From Chrysemys picta bellii (lineage: Eukaryota > Chordata > Testudines > Emydidae): DNA of 64,000 nt. The notes below the pieces were generated by a model, which was not told the origin of the DNA, did no database searches, and was given only the letters and a program-made list of their open reading frames with translations. Both the position numbers and the translations under genes were made by a program. Each line of letters starts with the position of its first letter. The stretch's first letter is position 1. Shown here piece by piece: positions 37,200 to 49,595 of this stretch. Location of the stretch: assembly GCF_011386835.1 (NCBI RefSeq), contig NC_088795.1, positions 100,562,434-100,626,433 on the forward strand. Direction: 5' to 3'.

Positions 37200-37880
37200 T
37201 CCACTATTGGTGCACATGTGCCTCATGCACTTCAGTCCAGAGTCTTTAGCCAGCAGTATCCTGGCATGCACCCTAGTCTTTACCCAGTAGGACCAGGCAG
37301 TGTGCATGCGCCCTGAGAATCCTCATGCTCTGCATCAAGGGCATGTAAGGGCAGAGTGCATCAGTGCTCCTCAGTGCTTCTGGCTTTGAGAGGGAGCTTG
37401 CAGTCTGTGCGACTGCCAGCTAATTTCTACTGAGTAGTTAATAGTTTTGATATTTTTAATAGCTTTCAGTATGAAGTGGTCAAAGCGGAGACTCTGAGGT
37501 TACTGCCTGGGAGTAAGCAATACTGGAATGTGCATATGGACAACCATGCGAAGGAGAATGGGAAGTTATTTACCTGTACAGTAACAGGAGTTCTTCGAGA
37601 TGTGTTGTCTACATGCACATTCCACAACTTACCCACCACCCCTCACCTTTAGGGTCCTTATCCTTGAGATGCTGCAGTTGAGAGGAAACTGAGGAGCACT
37701 GGTGCACTCTGTTCTTATATGCCCTCGATGCAGAGCATGAGAACTCAGGGTGCACGCACACTGTCTGGATACTGCTGGCCAAAGATTCCAGACTCAAGGG
37801 AATGAGGTGCCCATGCACCTATAATGGAAAGTGCATATGGACAACACCTCTCAAAGAACTTCAGTTCCTGTAGGGTAAGT
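37200..37880. repeat. Unclassified large imperfect inverted repeat
   Basis: 37200-37385 is matched in reverse by about 37670-37825 (shared phrases agccagcagtatcc, tcatgctctgcatc, agtgctcctcag). The block 37530-37620 (gtgcatatggacaac ... gttgtctacatgcac) is itself a hairpin and recurs inverted at 37830-37880. No reading frame of note. Confidence 0.7.
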
Positions 37881-38089
37881 AGCTTTCCATTGAATGGGCT
37901 GCACAGTCAAAAGTTGGCAGGTAAATCAGTTTGTCTGGTTAGTCTGCATTTGAGACACTAGAATTCAACTTTTTTTTCTTCCTCCCTAGGAATCTAATAA
38001 ATGAGAGATAAAACCAAAACCTGTCAGGTTGTGCAAAACTGAGTGACCAGTTGTGTAGGAATTACCTGGTTCCCAGCACTATGCGCAGT

Positions 38090-38345
38090 ATTGCCAACTC
38101 CAACCATTCAAAAATCATAAGATTGGCTTAAAATCGTGACAATTAAAAAAGAAGTTTGAGGTTTCTATCTTTCTTCAGGTTTCTGAGCCTTTGGCATGGC
38201 TGAGGGTGAGAAACTTTCATTTTATAAAGGTTTCAGTTCAAGATTCTCACCTAATCATATGCTTCCAGGAGTTGCTGTTTAAAGAAAGCCACCAAATATT
38301 GTGAGACTTTCAACGCTGGACTTGTGCTTCTGGGAAACAACAATG
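38090..38345 (+). repeat. Unclassified interspersed repeat (ttgccaactc family)
   Basis: Begins ttgccaactccaaccattc. A reverse relative lies at 43920-44180 (ttgtgatttttgaatgcttg, gaagttggtaag). Confidence 0.4.
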
Positions 38346-39059
38346 ATTTTTAGGAGGTGGTTTTAGTCTCACATTCTCTTCTGCTGTGACAAGACCCTAG
38401 TTCCACATACATCATTTACTTATCTCAACCTTTTATTCCACTGTAAATTCTTTGCTTTTTAAAGCTCTATAATCTTCCAGTGGCAAATTAAAAGCAAAAT
38501 ACATGATATGCAAATCTATATATTGAGGAGTCACAAATGTATTAGGTTGGGTATAAACTAAAAGCATGTGTCTTTTGTATATCTGCAGTCAAGCAGTTCA
38601 CACAGGAGCATACTGAAACATGATAATTGATAATACGGTTAATCATGGATGATTGAAAAGAGGAATGCTGATTATAAACTCAGTGCATGACACTTTCATT
38701 TTCATTCCATTCCTGAACAGAATTATTGTCAGTTAGACATTGATTATTGTGAGGCTAACCTGTTTAGAACATAACCTTGTTCCTTGATTAGGTGCTGTGC
38801 TCACCATAACTAGCTGTGTATCAAAAATGCAGCAAATATAGATTTTATCTATATAATCTATTCCATCCTTATCACCATGGTATCTTCCAATTCCATATTT
38901 TGCATTGACTTAAATAGGAACAGGACTATTCTCCTTTAAACATATATTTATTATTTGCTTTTGTATTGAAAAAGAGACTGATTAAAAAGGTTAGGAAAGT
39001 GGTCATTTTAATGCATGAGTAAATCATTGCACCGTGTATGCTTGATCCCTCAAATCTAT

Positions 39060-39430
39060 TTACCAAGATAGGAAATGAGAATGATTAGAGACACAGAAAC
39101 AACTTCCATATAAAGAAAGCTTTAAAAGATTGGGAAGAGAGGAGACAAATGAGAGGACATGCTAAAGATATATGAATGATGAAGGGCATAGAGAAGGTAG
39201 ACTGGTAAATAGAAGTGCTCATTCTCATAAGAATAAGATCATGGGAACATTCAATGAAATAGAAAAGCAGAACATTTAAAACTGATAAAAGGACATAAAT
39301 ACCTTTTCACGTAACATGAAGTTAGTATACGGAACTCATTGCCACATGATATTATTGAGGCCAAGTTCTTAATAGGATTTTTTTTTTTTTTTTTTTAAGA
39401 ACTGGACATTTACATGGATGCAGACAATGG
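39060..39430 (+). repeat. Ancient L3/CR1-type LINE 3' end
   Basis: The phrase order (agacacagaaacaacttcca, gttagtatacggaactcatt, gccacatgatattattgagg) matches the usual 3' portion of chicken-repeat-like LINEs. Highly degraded. Confidence 0.5.
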
Positions 39431-39867
39431 GTAACAATTTTCAAAAAAGTGATACAGCAGCCTAAACCATGTTGGGACTTAGGTGCTTTTGAAAATTTTA
39501 CTTAATAGCCATTATTAAAATAGCCAGGGTTATTCTTCAGGGCATCACCCAATCTCTAACTAACTAAATGTTATTTAGGAAGAAACTTTCCCTGTGGAGA
39601 AGTTGTTCCATAACTGTGACTGAAAGGTTTTTTGCACCACTTTCAGAAGCAGCTGGCCCAGACAATTTTGGACGCAAGCATACTGGAGTATGTGGACCAC
39701 TGATTTTACAACAATTCCTATGCTCTGAAAACAATGCTTGATTGTATGTTTCTCTCGATGTGTTTCTTTGTGCCGTGAAGCTAATGTATTTCTAGGATAT
39801 ATAGCACCTCTGTGCTATACTGTCTCCTTGAATCTTACATGCATCAGCTCCTGCCTACTGCCTAAGC

Positions 39868-40246
39868 CAGTCGCTCTCCAGACTACTGTACCCCTTTCAG
39901 GAGTCTGATCTGTCTTGCATACCCCCAAGTTTTACCTCACTTAAAAACTACTAGCTTACAAAATCAGACATAAAAATACAAGTGTCATAGCACACTCTTA
40001 CTGAAAAATTGCTTATTTTCTCATTTTTACCATATAATTACTAAATAAATCAACTGGAATATAAATATTGTATTTCCATATCAGTGTACAGTATATATAG
40101 CAGTATAAACAAGCCATTGTCTGTATGAAATTTTAGTTTGCACTGACTTCACTAGTGATTTTTATGTAGCCTGTTGTAAAACTAGGCAAATATCTAGATG
40201 AGTTGATGTACCCCAGGGGTACACGTACCCTTGGTGAGAACCACTG
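39868..40246. mobile_element. hAT non-autonomous element (379 bp), uninterrupted copy
   Basis: Ends cagtcgctctcc and gagaaccactg (hAT type cagtggttctc). Flanks gcctaagc (39860-39867) and ccctaagc (40247-40254) are an 8-bp duplication with one mismatch. Same family as 47612-48168. Confidence 0.85.
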
Positions 40247-40719
40247 CCCTAAGCAAGCAACCAATTTGGTTGAAATAAGTGTTGTGTCTTATTAACTTTT
40301 GGCCACTGTATTTATTCTTAGTGAGGCAAGTCATTCATCTAAGCATGGCTCCACTACAGTGATCCAGGCAAAAACACACTTTTTATTTCAATATGTATGT
40401 ATAGTTAGTTGAGCCACCCATTTATGGGTATACTGATTTAGTCATGGGACACCAATTGCCTGGTTTCGTGCCCCTCTTGAGTATGTATTGTATTGTATTC
40501 CTAGACCACTGTGTGACAATACTGGTCTTGTTCACCTAATAATAAAATGTTAGGCAAATAGCTCCTAGAATATCTAGCCCCATATTCATTGGGAGATATT
40601 GGAAAGAGAAAATGCTGATGAAAGAGATGGACCACAAGTTCTAATACAAAGGATCGAAGAGATTGATCCAGGATTCAGAATGTTGAAGTCAGGGTGGAAG
40701 CAACGTACAGAAAGTCAAC

Positions 40720-40988
40720 AGATCTACACTACCACTTAAGTCGATATAACTTACCTCATTCAGGGGTGTGAAAACAACACCCCCCTGAGCGGTGTAAGTT
40801 ACATCGACTTAAAACAGTGTCCATACTACACTACGTTGTTGGGAGACTCTCTCCCGTTGACATAGCTTCCACCCCTTGCGGAGGTGGAGTAATTATGCCG
40901 ATGGGAAAGCGCTCGCCCATCGGCATAGTGCATCTTCACCAGATGTGCTGCAGCACCGATGTAACACGGTAGTGTAGTCTTGCCCGAA
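40720..40988. mobile_element. MITE with nested palindromes
   Basis: Ends cagatctacactacc and ggtagtgtagtcttg. Internal inverted pairs: gtcgatataactta / taagttacatcgac and tatgccgatggga / cccatcggcata. Non-coding. Confidence 0.7.
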
Positions 40989-41827
40989 GGTGTAAAGAGA
41001 AAGACAGAGAGACCTACTCACCACTTGTACGCAGAACTCTGTGATGTCAGTAAAAGGGGATGAGAGGGAACAGGCTCTATGAGTTCATTTATGCAAGCTA
41101 AATTGAAGGGACGGACAAAAATCTAACAGTTACTATTATAACAAAGGGACACCAGAAATAAGATATGAGAGGATTAGTGCATATGGAATACTGGTGAACC
41201 TTGAAAATATATAAGGAATAGTTACATCAACAACAGATGTAATGCCTGCAAGAGAATGGGCAATGATGGGTCTGGAGTCAGGCAAGCAGAACAGTGTAAA
41301 ATCTCAGAAAGTGTCCGACCAGATGTTAAATGAAAAGATTAGATCCACACTGAATACTTCAGGAGCAAAGCAGGCTAAAGTTAGCATGATTATACAGCAC
41401 AGAACAATGTTGGTATAGCCTCACTGCAGCAATGCCAGCATTCCTTTGTGAAGGGAAAGCCTGGGACATTGCTGAAGTGGGATTTCCAACTTAATGAACG
41501 CAGGAAGGCTCAGTAATTGGGAAGTATTATAGCACTCAGCTGAAATGAGAAGAATGAGGAAATCCAAAGAGAAAAAAATTAACAATAGAGGTGAAGAGAC
41601 AAGACAGCCAGTTCCAACCTTCTACTGTCTCTGAACAGCATTTTGCTATAAACTCCACACTTCACTGCCTATAAGTTGACTTTTGTCACTACACAATACA
41701 TCAGTGGAAGGGACTATTAATCAAAAATAGGATAAATATTGTCTTAGGTGTATGAAACAGGCTGGAACCTGTAGCAATGCAAACACAGTTTCAAGAAGAC
41801 CAGAAAGGTATTTTTATGAAGAGTTAC

Positions 41828-41987
41828 CGAACACTCTGGCAACAAATCCCAGGGGAAACTGAGAGGCAAACATGGTCAGAAACCAGGGAGCAGCATAGAG
41901 ACTAGGGCCAATCTCATGCTCCTCCAAGTGATTGTAGAGATCTCTATGGTAATCGTGAAGAAGTCTGGAAAGTTGATACATCTGGAT
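41828..41987 (-). CDS. TBC1D1: TBC1D1 coding exon, middle of the TBC domain
   Basis: Acceptor (tttgcag) at 41989-41988, donor (gtaact) at 41827-41826. It carries 53 codons plus one base: [20 protein letters not shown], then [20 protein letters not shown], then [13 protein letters not shown] and the first base of Asp. The W-F-L-T-x-F-A block is a conserved TBC motif (box C region). It is only about 570 bases from the preceding exon, the shortest intron seen here. The phase-1 exit matches the two leading bases of the exon at 32691-32860. Confidence 0.97.
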
Positions 41988-42556
41988 CTGCAAAGAAGAG
42001 AAAGAGAAATGAAGAACTGACTAAGAATAACAGACTAGCTGGAAGTTATAAGAACAAAGCTCATGCTACACTTTCTCATGAGAAAGAAGGAGTGAAAAAT
42101 ATCTACCAATTAATGTTCAAACACACTTATAAGAAACTAAAGTAACCTGGAGCCTTTTCAGTGACTCAGTGGGTAGCACTTCATGATTGCCCACATTAAC
42201 CATCCCTCTCACCCCTAAGCTGGCAGAGGTAATGCTCCCTGTTTCAGGGTTCCCTGTATTTTCTCCCTACAATAGCAAACTATGCAGGGCTACCTGAAGA
42301 CACTTTCATACAAGGGCTACTTGAATGTAAATTAGTCATAAGCAACAGAGTTGTGTGTGTTTTTCATAATTTCCCAATGGCCTCTCTCAAACTGAAACAT
42401 AAATCTCTTTAAGATCTAATCCTCTTTATAGCGCCCCTTCTCCTCTTTAGTGATTCTGGAGTGGAGTCAAAAAGCAGAATCTGACAATCACATCACTAAC
42501 AAATTATATTGCTATTATTAGCAGCATCCTTTTTACAGAGGCATAAATACAAATAC

Positions 42557-42801
42557 CTGTAAAATAGTCATGTCGGGACGATACTGTTTCCTTAGGCCCA
42601 TGTCAAACATAAGAAACTTCAACATCTTAAAAGCATCTTCTTCAGTCATATGAAGCAGCAGAACTCCTGCTACAAAACTAAGGCCCTGGCAATACCCTAC
42701 TTCCGGGTCCAGAAGAGAATAGGCCTTCAAAATATTGTAGAGTGACAGCTGCCCAGCTCCCAGTTGTGCTGAGAAATAAGGATGTGTTGGAAAGGTGCGT
42801 C
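42557..42801 (-). CDS. TBC1D1: TBC1D1 coding exon with both catalytic fingers of the RabGAP domain
   Basis: Acceptor (ttcacag) at 42803-42802 and donor (gtattt) at 42556-42555. After two bases that complete Gly, 81 codons run from [20 protein letters not shown] to [11 protein letters not shown]. The first complete codon is the arginine finger of IxxDxxR. The glutamine finger lies in [12 protein letters not shown] about 35 residues later. TBC proteins use these two residues together to stimulate GTP hydrolysis by Rabs. The wording [12 protein letters not shown] and [13 protein letters not shown] fits TBC1D1 better than TBC1D4 as I remember the two. Both key residues are present, so the encoded domain looks catalytically competent. 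Confidence 0.97.
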
Positions 42802-43049
42802 CTGTGAAAACAACTGAGGTTAGCAATTCGAACTTTAAACAAAACAAAACAAGCTTGCTAGGTTACCAAGTTAAACAAACAATCTTTTAAAGTCAACTTT
42901 CAATGCTGACATTGTTGAATTTATTATATAAGGCAAGGAGAGCTTTTGTACCTTAGAAATATATATTTTTGTAATTTAAAAAAAGACATGGCTTATGGAC
43001 AACTGCTGGGGTCCAAATAAAGAAGTCTTAGACCAATGCTCAGCTATCT

Positions 43050-43145
43050 GGGCCAGATTCTGATCTCAGTTTCTCAATCATAAATTGAAGTCAGTGGTGT
43101 AAACTTCATATTTACAGTGATGCAATGATAAGAATCTGATCCTCT
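43050..43145. repeat. Hairpin MITE (gattctgatctcag family)
   Basis: ccagattctgatctcagttt at left and gataagaatctgatcctct at right are inverted. Related fragments are at 1645-1705 and 58305-58340. Confidence 0.55.
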
Positions 43146-44837
43146 AAACCTAAAGCAAACAGGACCACCACTTCCCCCCTCTACTCAATTATCAATTAAA
43201 ATCAGTTTTTTTAGCAAACAGAGCCATTTTATTGAACTTTCCCTACAGATTCCTATCAGTATGTAAATGATCACATTGAAGGTCTAATGTTCACAGAATA
43301 TTAACAGGTGTTTCAGAAACAGAACATTTACCTTTTTGGAAGAATAAAAAACAACCATGAGATTTCCCCCCAACAAGTTATCTGAATTCAGAGGAAGTTT
43401 TAATACTTCTTTTGTTCCAGGGCAAGTGAAGTGTCTTTTGTAGTTGCCCGCTTGTTAAATATCACCCCACCCTTCAGCTTCTGGAATGTTGCTGTATTGC
43501 TCCTGCTGGAGGTGTGCTGGCAGATAGCATCAGGGCTCTTTTTTCAAAAAGACAAAGCCTGGGGCTGGTTCTTCCTGCATTCTGGTTAGTGCTCTGAGCT
43601 ACCAAGTGAAAAACCTGCATTTGATTATTTCTGAGTCTGGTCTCATGGCTGCCAAGGCTGTTAAGGAATTGAGCGCTGCAGAGGCAGTGTGATTAGCTTC
43701 CCAAGCGAAAGAGCAGCTTGCATTTTTCTGCAGGGACTTCTTTGCCTAAGCTAGAAGTTATTCTAATACATTCTGACGAGAGACCCGTGTAGCCTCTCTC
43801 TGTCAGCAGCAAGGCCCCTCTGGCATAAGTCATTCAGGGAGAAGGTATAAATTGGGGTCTGGAAAAAATCCAGTACAAAGGGGTCCTGAAAAAGGAGTGG
43901 GTGGGCTGGAAGCAATGTTGCTAATCTCACTATTTGGTGTATTTTTTAAAGCTCTAGCTGCTGCTGGAGTCCTGTAATTAGATGAAAATCAGCTTTTCCT
44001 TAAAACAAAAAAGTTTGTGGCCCTCATAACTGTAGAGAAAAAGCTTTAAAATGTGATCTAAATGCACCCTTAAAGGCTCAGATACTAAAAGGTAAATAAT
44101 AAAAAACCCTACATTTATTTTTGAAAAATACTGATTTTTAAACTAATCTTGTGATTTTTGAATGCTTGAAGTTGGTAAGTTTGGGAGCAGCAAGAATACT
44201 GCAGGCATTTACCTCTGAACATGGCACATCCCTACACTGTAGCACCAAAAAGCCACAAGCCAACAAGCTCAGCAGGAGAAAAAAGTGAATGTAAATCCAG
44301 TTATTTGTTCCACATTCACTCGTGCATTTTGGGTCAGAAGTCTCCCATTGACTTCAATAGGCTTTGAATCAAGTCCCATGAAAGGCAAAATATAAGTAAT
44401 CTTAAAGTTAAGTAGACTGATTTTTTTTTAAAAATGTACTGAAGCTACAACAAACTCCTAAGAGTTCTGTAACTGAAAGATGAGACCAAAAAAATCCTCT
44501 AATTTTTAGTTTATTTTGTTCATACACAAAGTGCTGTCAAATCCACAAGCGAGACAATCTCAGATTATCCCCCTTGACTAGCCAGTTAAGACTTTGGAGG
44601 ATCAGGACCTACATCAAATGAACCTCGTGGCTCTAGGGTGAGCAGAGATGCTTATGTGTAAGTCTTTGCAGGATTGGCCCCTCAGTTTGTATAGATTCTT
44701 CACAGAACAAGAGGGAAAAGATGTTTTTTAAAAACCCAAAACAGGAAAATGTGATTAAAAAAACAATTTAAAAAAATGGCAGAGAAACTGAGGCAGGTGC
44801 AGTACATGATTCTACATTTTTTTAATTGAGCAGAGTC

Positions 44838-44940
44838 TAAGCTCCTTGGGGCAGGGACTGATTTTTTGTTCCATATTTATACAGTGCCTAGCACAATGGG
44901 GTCCTAATCATTACCGCAATACCAATACAAATACATTTCA
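44838..44940 (+). repeat. MIR/CORE-like SINE 3' fragment
   Basis: aagctccttggggcagggac, cagtgcctagcacaatgggg and a terminal caatacaaataca. Confidence 0.6.
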
Positions 44941-45057
44941 AGTAGACAGTGATCATCTGATGGTTCTGATAACAATGGCTGTACCACTGTACAATTCAGT
45001 GTGACCTCAGAATGAGAGACAAATATTTAAATATTTCTACTAATCCATAATCACAAC

Positions 45058-45425
45058 GGGGGGGAAATAGCTCAGTGGTTTGAGCATTAGAATCATAGAA
45101 TCATAGAATATCAGAGTTGGAAGGGACCTCAAGAGGTCATCTAGTCCAACCCCCTGCTCAAAGCAGGACCAATTCCCAGCTAAATCATCCCAGCCAGGGC
45201 TTTGTCAAGCCGGGCCTTAAAAACCTCCAAGGAAGGAGACTCCACCACCTCCCTAGGTAACGCATTCCAGTGTTTCACCATATTTAGCCTGCTAAACCCA
45301 GGGTTGTGAGTTCAATCCTTGAGGGGGCCACCTAGGGATCTGGGGCAAAATCAGTACTTGCTAATGAAGGCAGGGGGCTGGACTCGATGACCTTTCAAGG
45401 TCCCCTCCAGATCTAGGAGATAGGA
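45058..45425 (+). repeat. tRNA-head SINE split by a nested CR1
   Basis: Head at 45063-45090 (aaatagctcagtggtttgag) and continuation at 45288-45425 (cctgctaaacccagggttgt, gagttcaatccttgaggggg). Joined they would give the same head as the SINE at 36281. The gap is the CR1 fragment 45091-45283. Confidence 0.88.
45091..45283 (-). mobile_element. Short CR1 fragment inside the SINE
   Basis: Begins aatcatagaatcatagaata, the CR1 3' octamer repeat in reverse, and extends to the 5' truncation at caccat. ttag is found on both sides (45087-45090 and 45284-45287), a likely short target duplication. Confidence 0.85.
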
Positions 45426-46080
45426 TATCTCCATTAATTTATTTTTATTTTATTTATTTTAACAGGATGCTCCAGCTGAACTGTATTATATTGATTCATG
45501 GCAGCTGTGCTGTCAATGCAGAGTCTTCAGTGTCTAGCTGCACACTGGGCATTGTTTAATACAATTCACGTCCTTTTGAACCTTGTTTTCTTAGGCAAGG
45601 TTAACATCAACAAGGATTTGTCTTTCTTCACTATTCCAGCTCTGACAAGGTCAGATTCCGACACCCTTACTCATAGTTAGCTTTACTTTTCAATTCCGTG
45701 AATTCATTGGCACTTCTTGTGCTGCTCATTAGTCTTAACTATGAGCCTGACTGTGCACCTGCTCAGGAGTGGGGGCATGAACTACTCACATTGCCAGCTG
45801 CAACACAGGGAGGGAGAAAAGGCCGGCATCTTCCAGTGGGCTGCTACTGCATGTGGGCAGAGAATGGCAAGAGCCATGGCCCAGCAATACCAGGAGGGAT
45901 GAGCTGGAGTGCTGATGAGAAGCAGAGTCAGGAAAGTAACAAATACTTTCCTCAGGGACAACCAACCTAATTCTCAATTACTGAGGGACAATCTCCACTT
46001 ATTGATATATTTTGCTTTCCACAACCAATTCTCTGTACAACTTTTCATGAGTGATGTACCCGAGTATTCAGATTCTAATA

Positions 46081-46268
46081 TACCTCTACCCCGATATAAC
46101 GCTGTCCTCGGGAGCCAAAAAATCTTACTACGTTATAGGTGAAACCACGTTATATCGAACTTGCTTTGATCCGCCGGAGTGCGCAGCCCCACCCTCCCAG
46201 AGCACTGCTTTACCGCGTTATATCCAAATTCATGTTATATCGGATCATGTTATATCGGCGTAGAGGTG
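46081..46268. mobile_element. TA-target MITE, copy 2
   Basis: Same family as 3843-4031; tacctctaccccgatataac at left and cggcgtagaggtg at right, TA at 46079-46080 and 46269-46270. Confidence 0.85.
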
Positions 46269-47611
46269 TATCTAAACTGTATCATTAAATCTATTCACCT
46301 AAATTTGGGTTATTGCTGATTATGTACTTTATGTATCATATGCCTTGAAAAACAAACTCTGTATTTGTGGATAATCTAAGCACTATACCCAGATGTACAG
46401 ACACTCTTTTCTCAACCTATGTATTATATAATTTTTTAAACATTAGCTTTAATAAAAATTTTAAGCTACATGTTGAGAAAATCGCTCTTGTCCTCAGAAC
46501 ACACAGGTTCCACCACACAGCTATGCATTCTTACACAAGAATTCTTGAAGATCTATTTCAGATAAACATATCTGATAGCCTAGAGAAATGCTAGTTGAAA
46601 CATGCAAATTCTCTGTAACTACCTGTCCAGCTGTTGCTGCTTGCCTGTTCACAACATTTTTTTTACCTCTCTCCTTAGGAGTATTTAGTTTTCTTGGTTC
46701 ATCTTACTAAAGTTTTAGGGCTTGGTCCATCTTTCAGATACAGCTTTCTCATACAGCTTGAAAACGTTAACGACTGAATTTATGCAAAAGCGCACAATTA
46801 CTACTTTTGCCAGGACATGCATTTGTTTTATATATCTGAGCATATAACTGAGACCATGAAGAGACAGTGTGTGCGCACACACTTTTATTAGCATGGGGCA
46901 AAAGACCTGTAGACTACTGAACCATCAAGCCCCAAAAGTCCGCTGGTGAGACATCCTATGCACTATTGACTAACTACAGGAAAGGCTAGCCAACCCCCCT
47001 CCCAAAAAAACCCACCTTCATACTGTGGAACTGACTAGCTAGAGTTGATTTCAAATAAGATCACTGAAGCCTATATTCCCTTCTCTATTCTTAGCCTATC
47101 TGTGTCACACTGGGGCATGACCCAGGTACCCCTTGGTGCCAACTGGCAGAGGAAACAGGGATTGTACAGGGTTTTAGAGGGATCCCCTGGGTTGGATATC
47201 TGCATAATAGTTCACCAAAGGTGGCATGTGAGGTCTCTACCAAGAGTCAGTTGCTCACTGGTCGACACAATCATTGTGAGATGTACATATAGATAATCCT
47301 TAAAGAGTTGGGTATCTATACTGAAAATTATGCTCTTAAGATCTTAGAGTTAAGTCAGGTCACCGAGAGGTGACATACCTTGGAAATGTTCCTGTCAGGC
47401 AGGACGTAACTGACACATATAGTTGGTCCAATATTACCACAACCACTTTGTTTCTCTAATATCCTGGTGCTGACGTGGCTACAACACTGCATACACCTAT
47501 CTCCCTTTCTGGCCATTTGTGTATTGTATGTCTCTCAGTGTATGCTATTTTGCAAACTGATCCAGGTGCAAATTGAGAGATTGCAAAATTTACAGGAGAG
47601 GAAATCTACAG

Positions 47612-48168
47612 CAGAGGGTCTCAACCTTTCCAGGCTATTGTACCTCTTTCAGGAGTCTGATTTGTTTTGCATACCCCAAGTTTCACCTCACTGAAAAACT
47701 ACACCTCTACCCCGATATAACGCTGTCCTCGGGAGCCAAAAAAATCTTATAGTGTTCTAGCGAACTTGCTTTGATCCGCCGGAGTGCGCAGCCCCGCCCC
47801 TCCGGCGCTCTGCTTTACCGCGGTATGTCCGAATTCGTGTGATATATAGGTCGTGTTATATCGGGGTAGAGGTGTACTTGCTTACAAAATCAGACAGAAA
47901 AATACTAGTGTCACAGCACACTATTACTGAAAAATTGCTTACTTTCTCATTTTTACCATATAATTATAAAATAAAATTGGAATATAAATATTGTACGTAC
48001 ATGTCAGTGTATAATATATAAAGCTGTATAAACAAGTCATTGTATGAAATTTGAGTTTGTACTGACTTCAATAGTGCTTTTTATGTAACTTATAGAATTA
48101 GGCAAATATCTAGATAAGATGATGTATCCCCTGGAAGACCTCTGTGTACCCCTGGTTGAGAACCACTG
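47612..48168. mobile_element. hAT non-autonomous element carrying a nested MITE
   Basis: Ends cagagggtctcaacc and ggttgagaaccactg, flanked by an exact 8-bp duplication atctacag (47604-47611 and 48169-48176). Without the nested MITE it is about 380 bp, like the copy at 39868. Confidence 0.92.
47702..47874. mobile_element. TA-target MITE, copy 3, nested in the hAT element
   Basis: cacctctaccccgatataac and its inverted end ggggtagaggtg, with TA at 47700-47701 and 47875-47876. The sister hAT copy lacks it at the same site. Confidence 0.93.
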
Positions 48169-48419
48169 ATCTACAGGACCAAACAAACAGTAGGGAGCTG
48201 CCCTGTTAATGAATCCAGACAAAGGATTGGTGTGGTACATCTTGGAGTTCAAAGAAACACCTTCACCTAGAAGGCAACTGACAGCATGCCTGCCTCATGG
48301 AAGAAGGGTCATAGCCTACCTGCTATAAAGCACTGCAAGGATTTTGGATCAGCAATACTTGGTTAGACATGAGAGTATCTTGTTAATTAACTCTAGGCTC
48401 AGTCTAGAACATGTGTTAG

Positions 48420-48800
48420 GAGAGGGCGGAAGCTGGAAAGAGGTGTGGCGGGGGTGGGGACTTGTGGGGGAAGGGATGGAATGGGGGCATGAGGGGGCGA
48501 AGCAGGGGCAGGAAGAGGCGGGGAAGAGGCAGAGCAGGCTGGGGCCAGGCCGCTCCCTGCTGCCGGTGCCAAGCCCCCCGCTATCTCTCAGGCTGCCCTG
48601 GACCCCAAATCCCCCTGAAGCACGGGGTTCCCCAACACACAGGGCCCCGGGCAGTTGCCCCAGTCTATCCTATGGACAGCCCAAACATTGGTGGAGCCGG
48701 GCCCACGTTCCTGAATATTGGTGGAGCACGGGCACCACGTGCCCATATAACTTGCCGCCTATGTGCAGAGGGACAGTGGGTCCTGCGAGGTATAGAGTAG
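48420..48800. repeat. GC-rich interspersed repeat
   Basis: Purine-rich CpG-containing start related to 2500-2700, then sequence with ccaacattggtggagc repeated as aatattggtggagcacggg. The open frames through it have no recognisable domain. Confidence 0.5.
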
Positions 48801-49595
48801 AGTGCTTGTGTGTTGCCTGTGGCCGGTGAAGATGGGGAGCTGACCAGGGCAGGCACAGCCAAGGCTTCCTGATGCTAAGGACAGGTGGTGCCTCACAACA
48901 CTAGGTACCGCTGGGAAGTGTCACATTGGGACCATTCTTAAAAGTTATTAAAGGCAGATCAATGGCCACTGCTCAGCCAACAAACTGTACAACCGGAAGT
49001 GCTCTATATTCTTTTTCTTTTTTCTTATTTTTTGTGCTGCTAAATGTAGGAATGCGATAGGCTAATAATCCTCAGCACTGGCTGTGACAGAGCAGTGGCA
49101 CTGGGTAACACAAATATTTAAATACTCATAATGTGAATTGCAAGCAGTCAGTTGGCAGCCGTAGAAGTAATATCATGATCAAATCTACGTCAGCCAAAAA
49201 CCCTGCACAAAAATGTCCTCATTTTAATGGGCTTTTGGCTTTTTACTATCAGCCATAAACCAAACAGCTTTGTAATATAACAAAAAATATTTAGTCAGAT
49301 TCTCTCTCCTTTATTAGTAATTAACCATCTCTCTCCACTTTTCCGAAGAACGCTAAGCTCTTTGTAGTAGATGCAAGTGTGGCCATCCACCAACTAGAGG
49401 GGAGAGGAAACATTCTTCTCTACCATACAACATGTGTGTCACTTTAACTAATCCTAGCTAATTCCCTCACAGCTTGGTACCTGTGTAAGCTCACCTGCCT
49501 CTGCTGAAGGAATTTACCTCTGTTCCTCACAAGTAAGAGCTTGTCTACACATGGAGTTGTTCAGGTACAACCCTAACCACTAAGATAATCTCTTA

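Larger units (their letters stand above)
32861..41827 (-). other. TBC1D1: TBC1D1 intron, about 9 kb, with LTR, hAT, SINE and inverted-repeat elements
   Basis: GT-AG intron. From low to high coordinates: LTR-like element (33400-34626), 123-bp hAT MITE (34704-34826), tRNA/CR1-tail SINE (36281-36470), unclassified inverted repeat (37200-37880), a second unclassified repeat (38090-38345), an L3/CR1-like 3' end (39060-39430), a 379-bp hAT element (39868-40246) and a MITE (40720-40988). 34840-36280 and 41000-41827 show nothing recognisable. Confidence 0.85.

Noticed and set aside
48344..48829. 161-residue open frame in a GC-rich region
   Set aside because: Lies in an interspersed repeat within a TBC1D1 intron, no recognisable domain.
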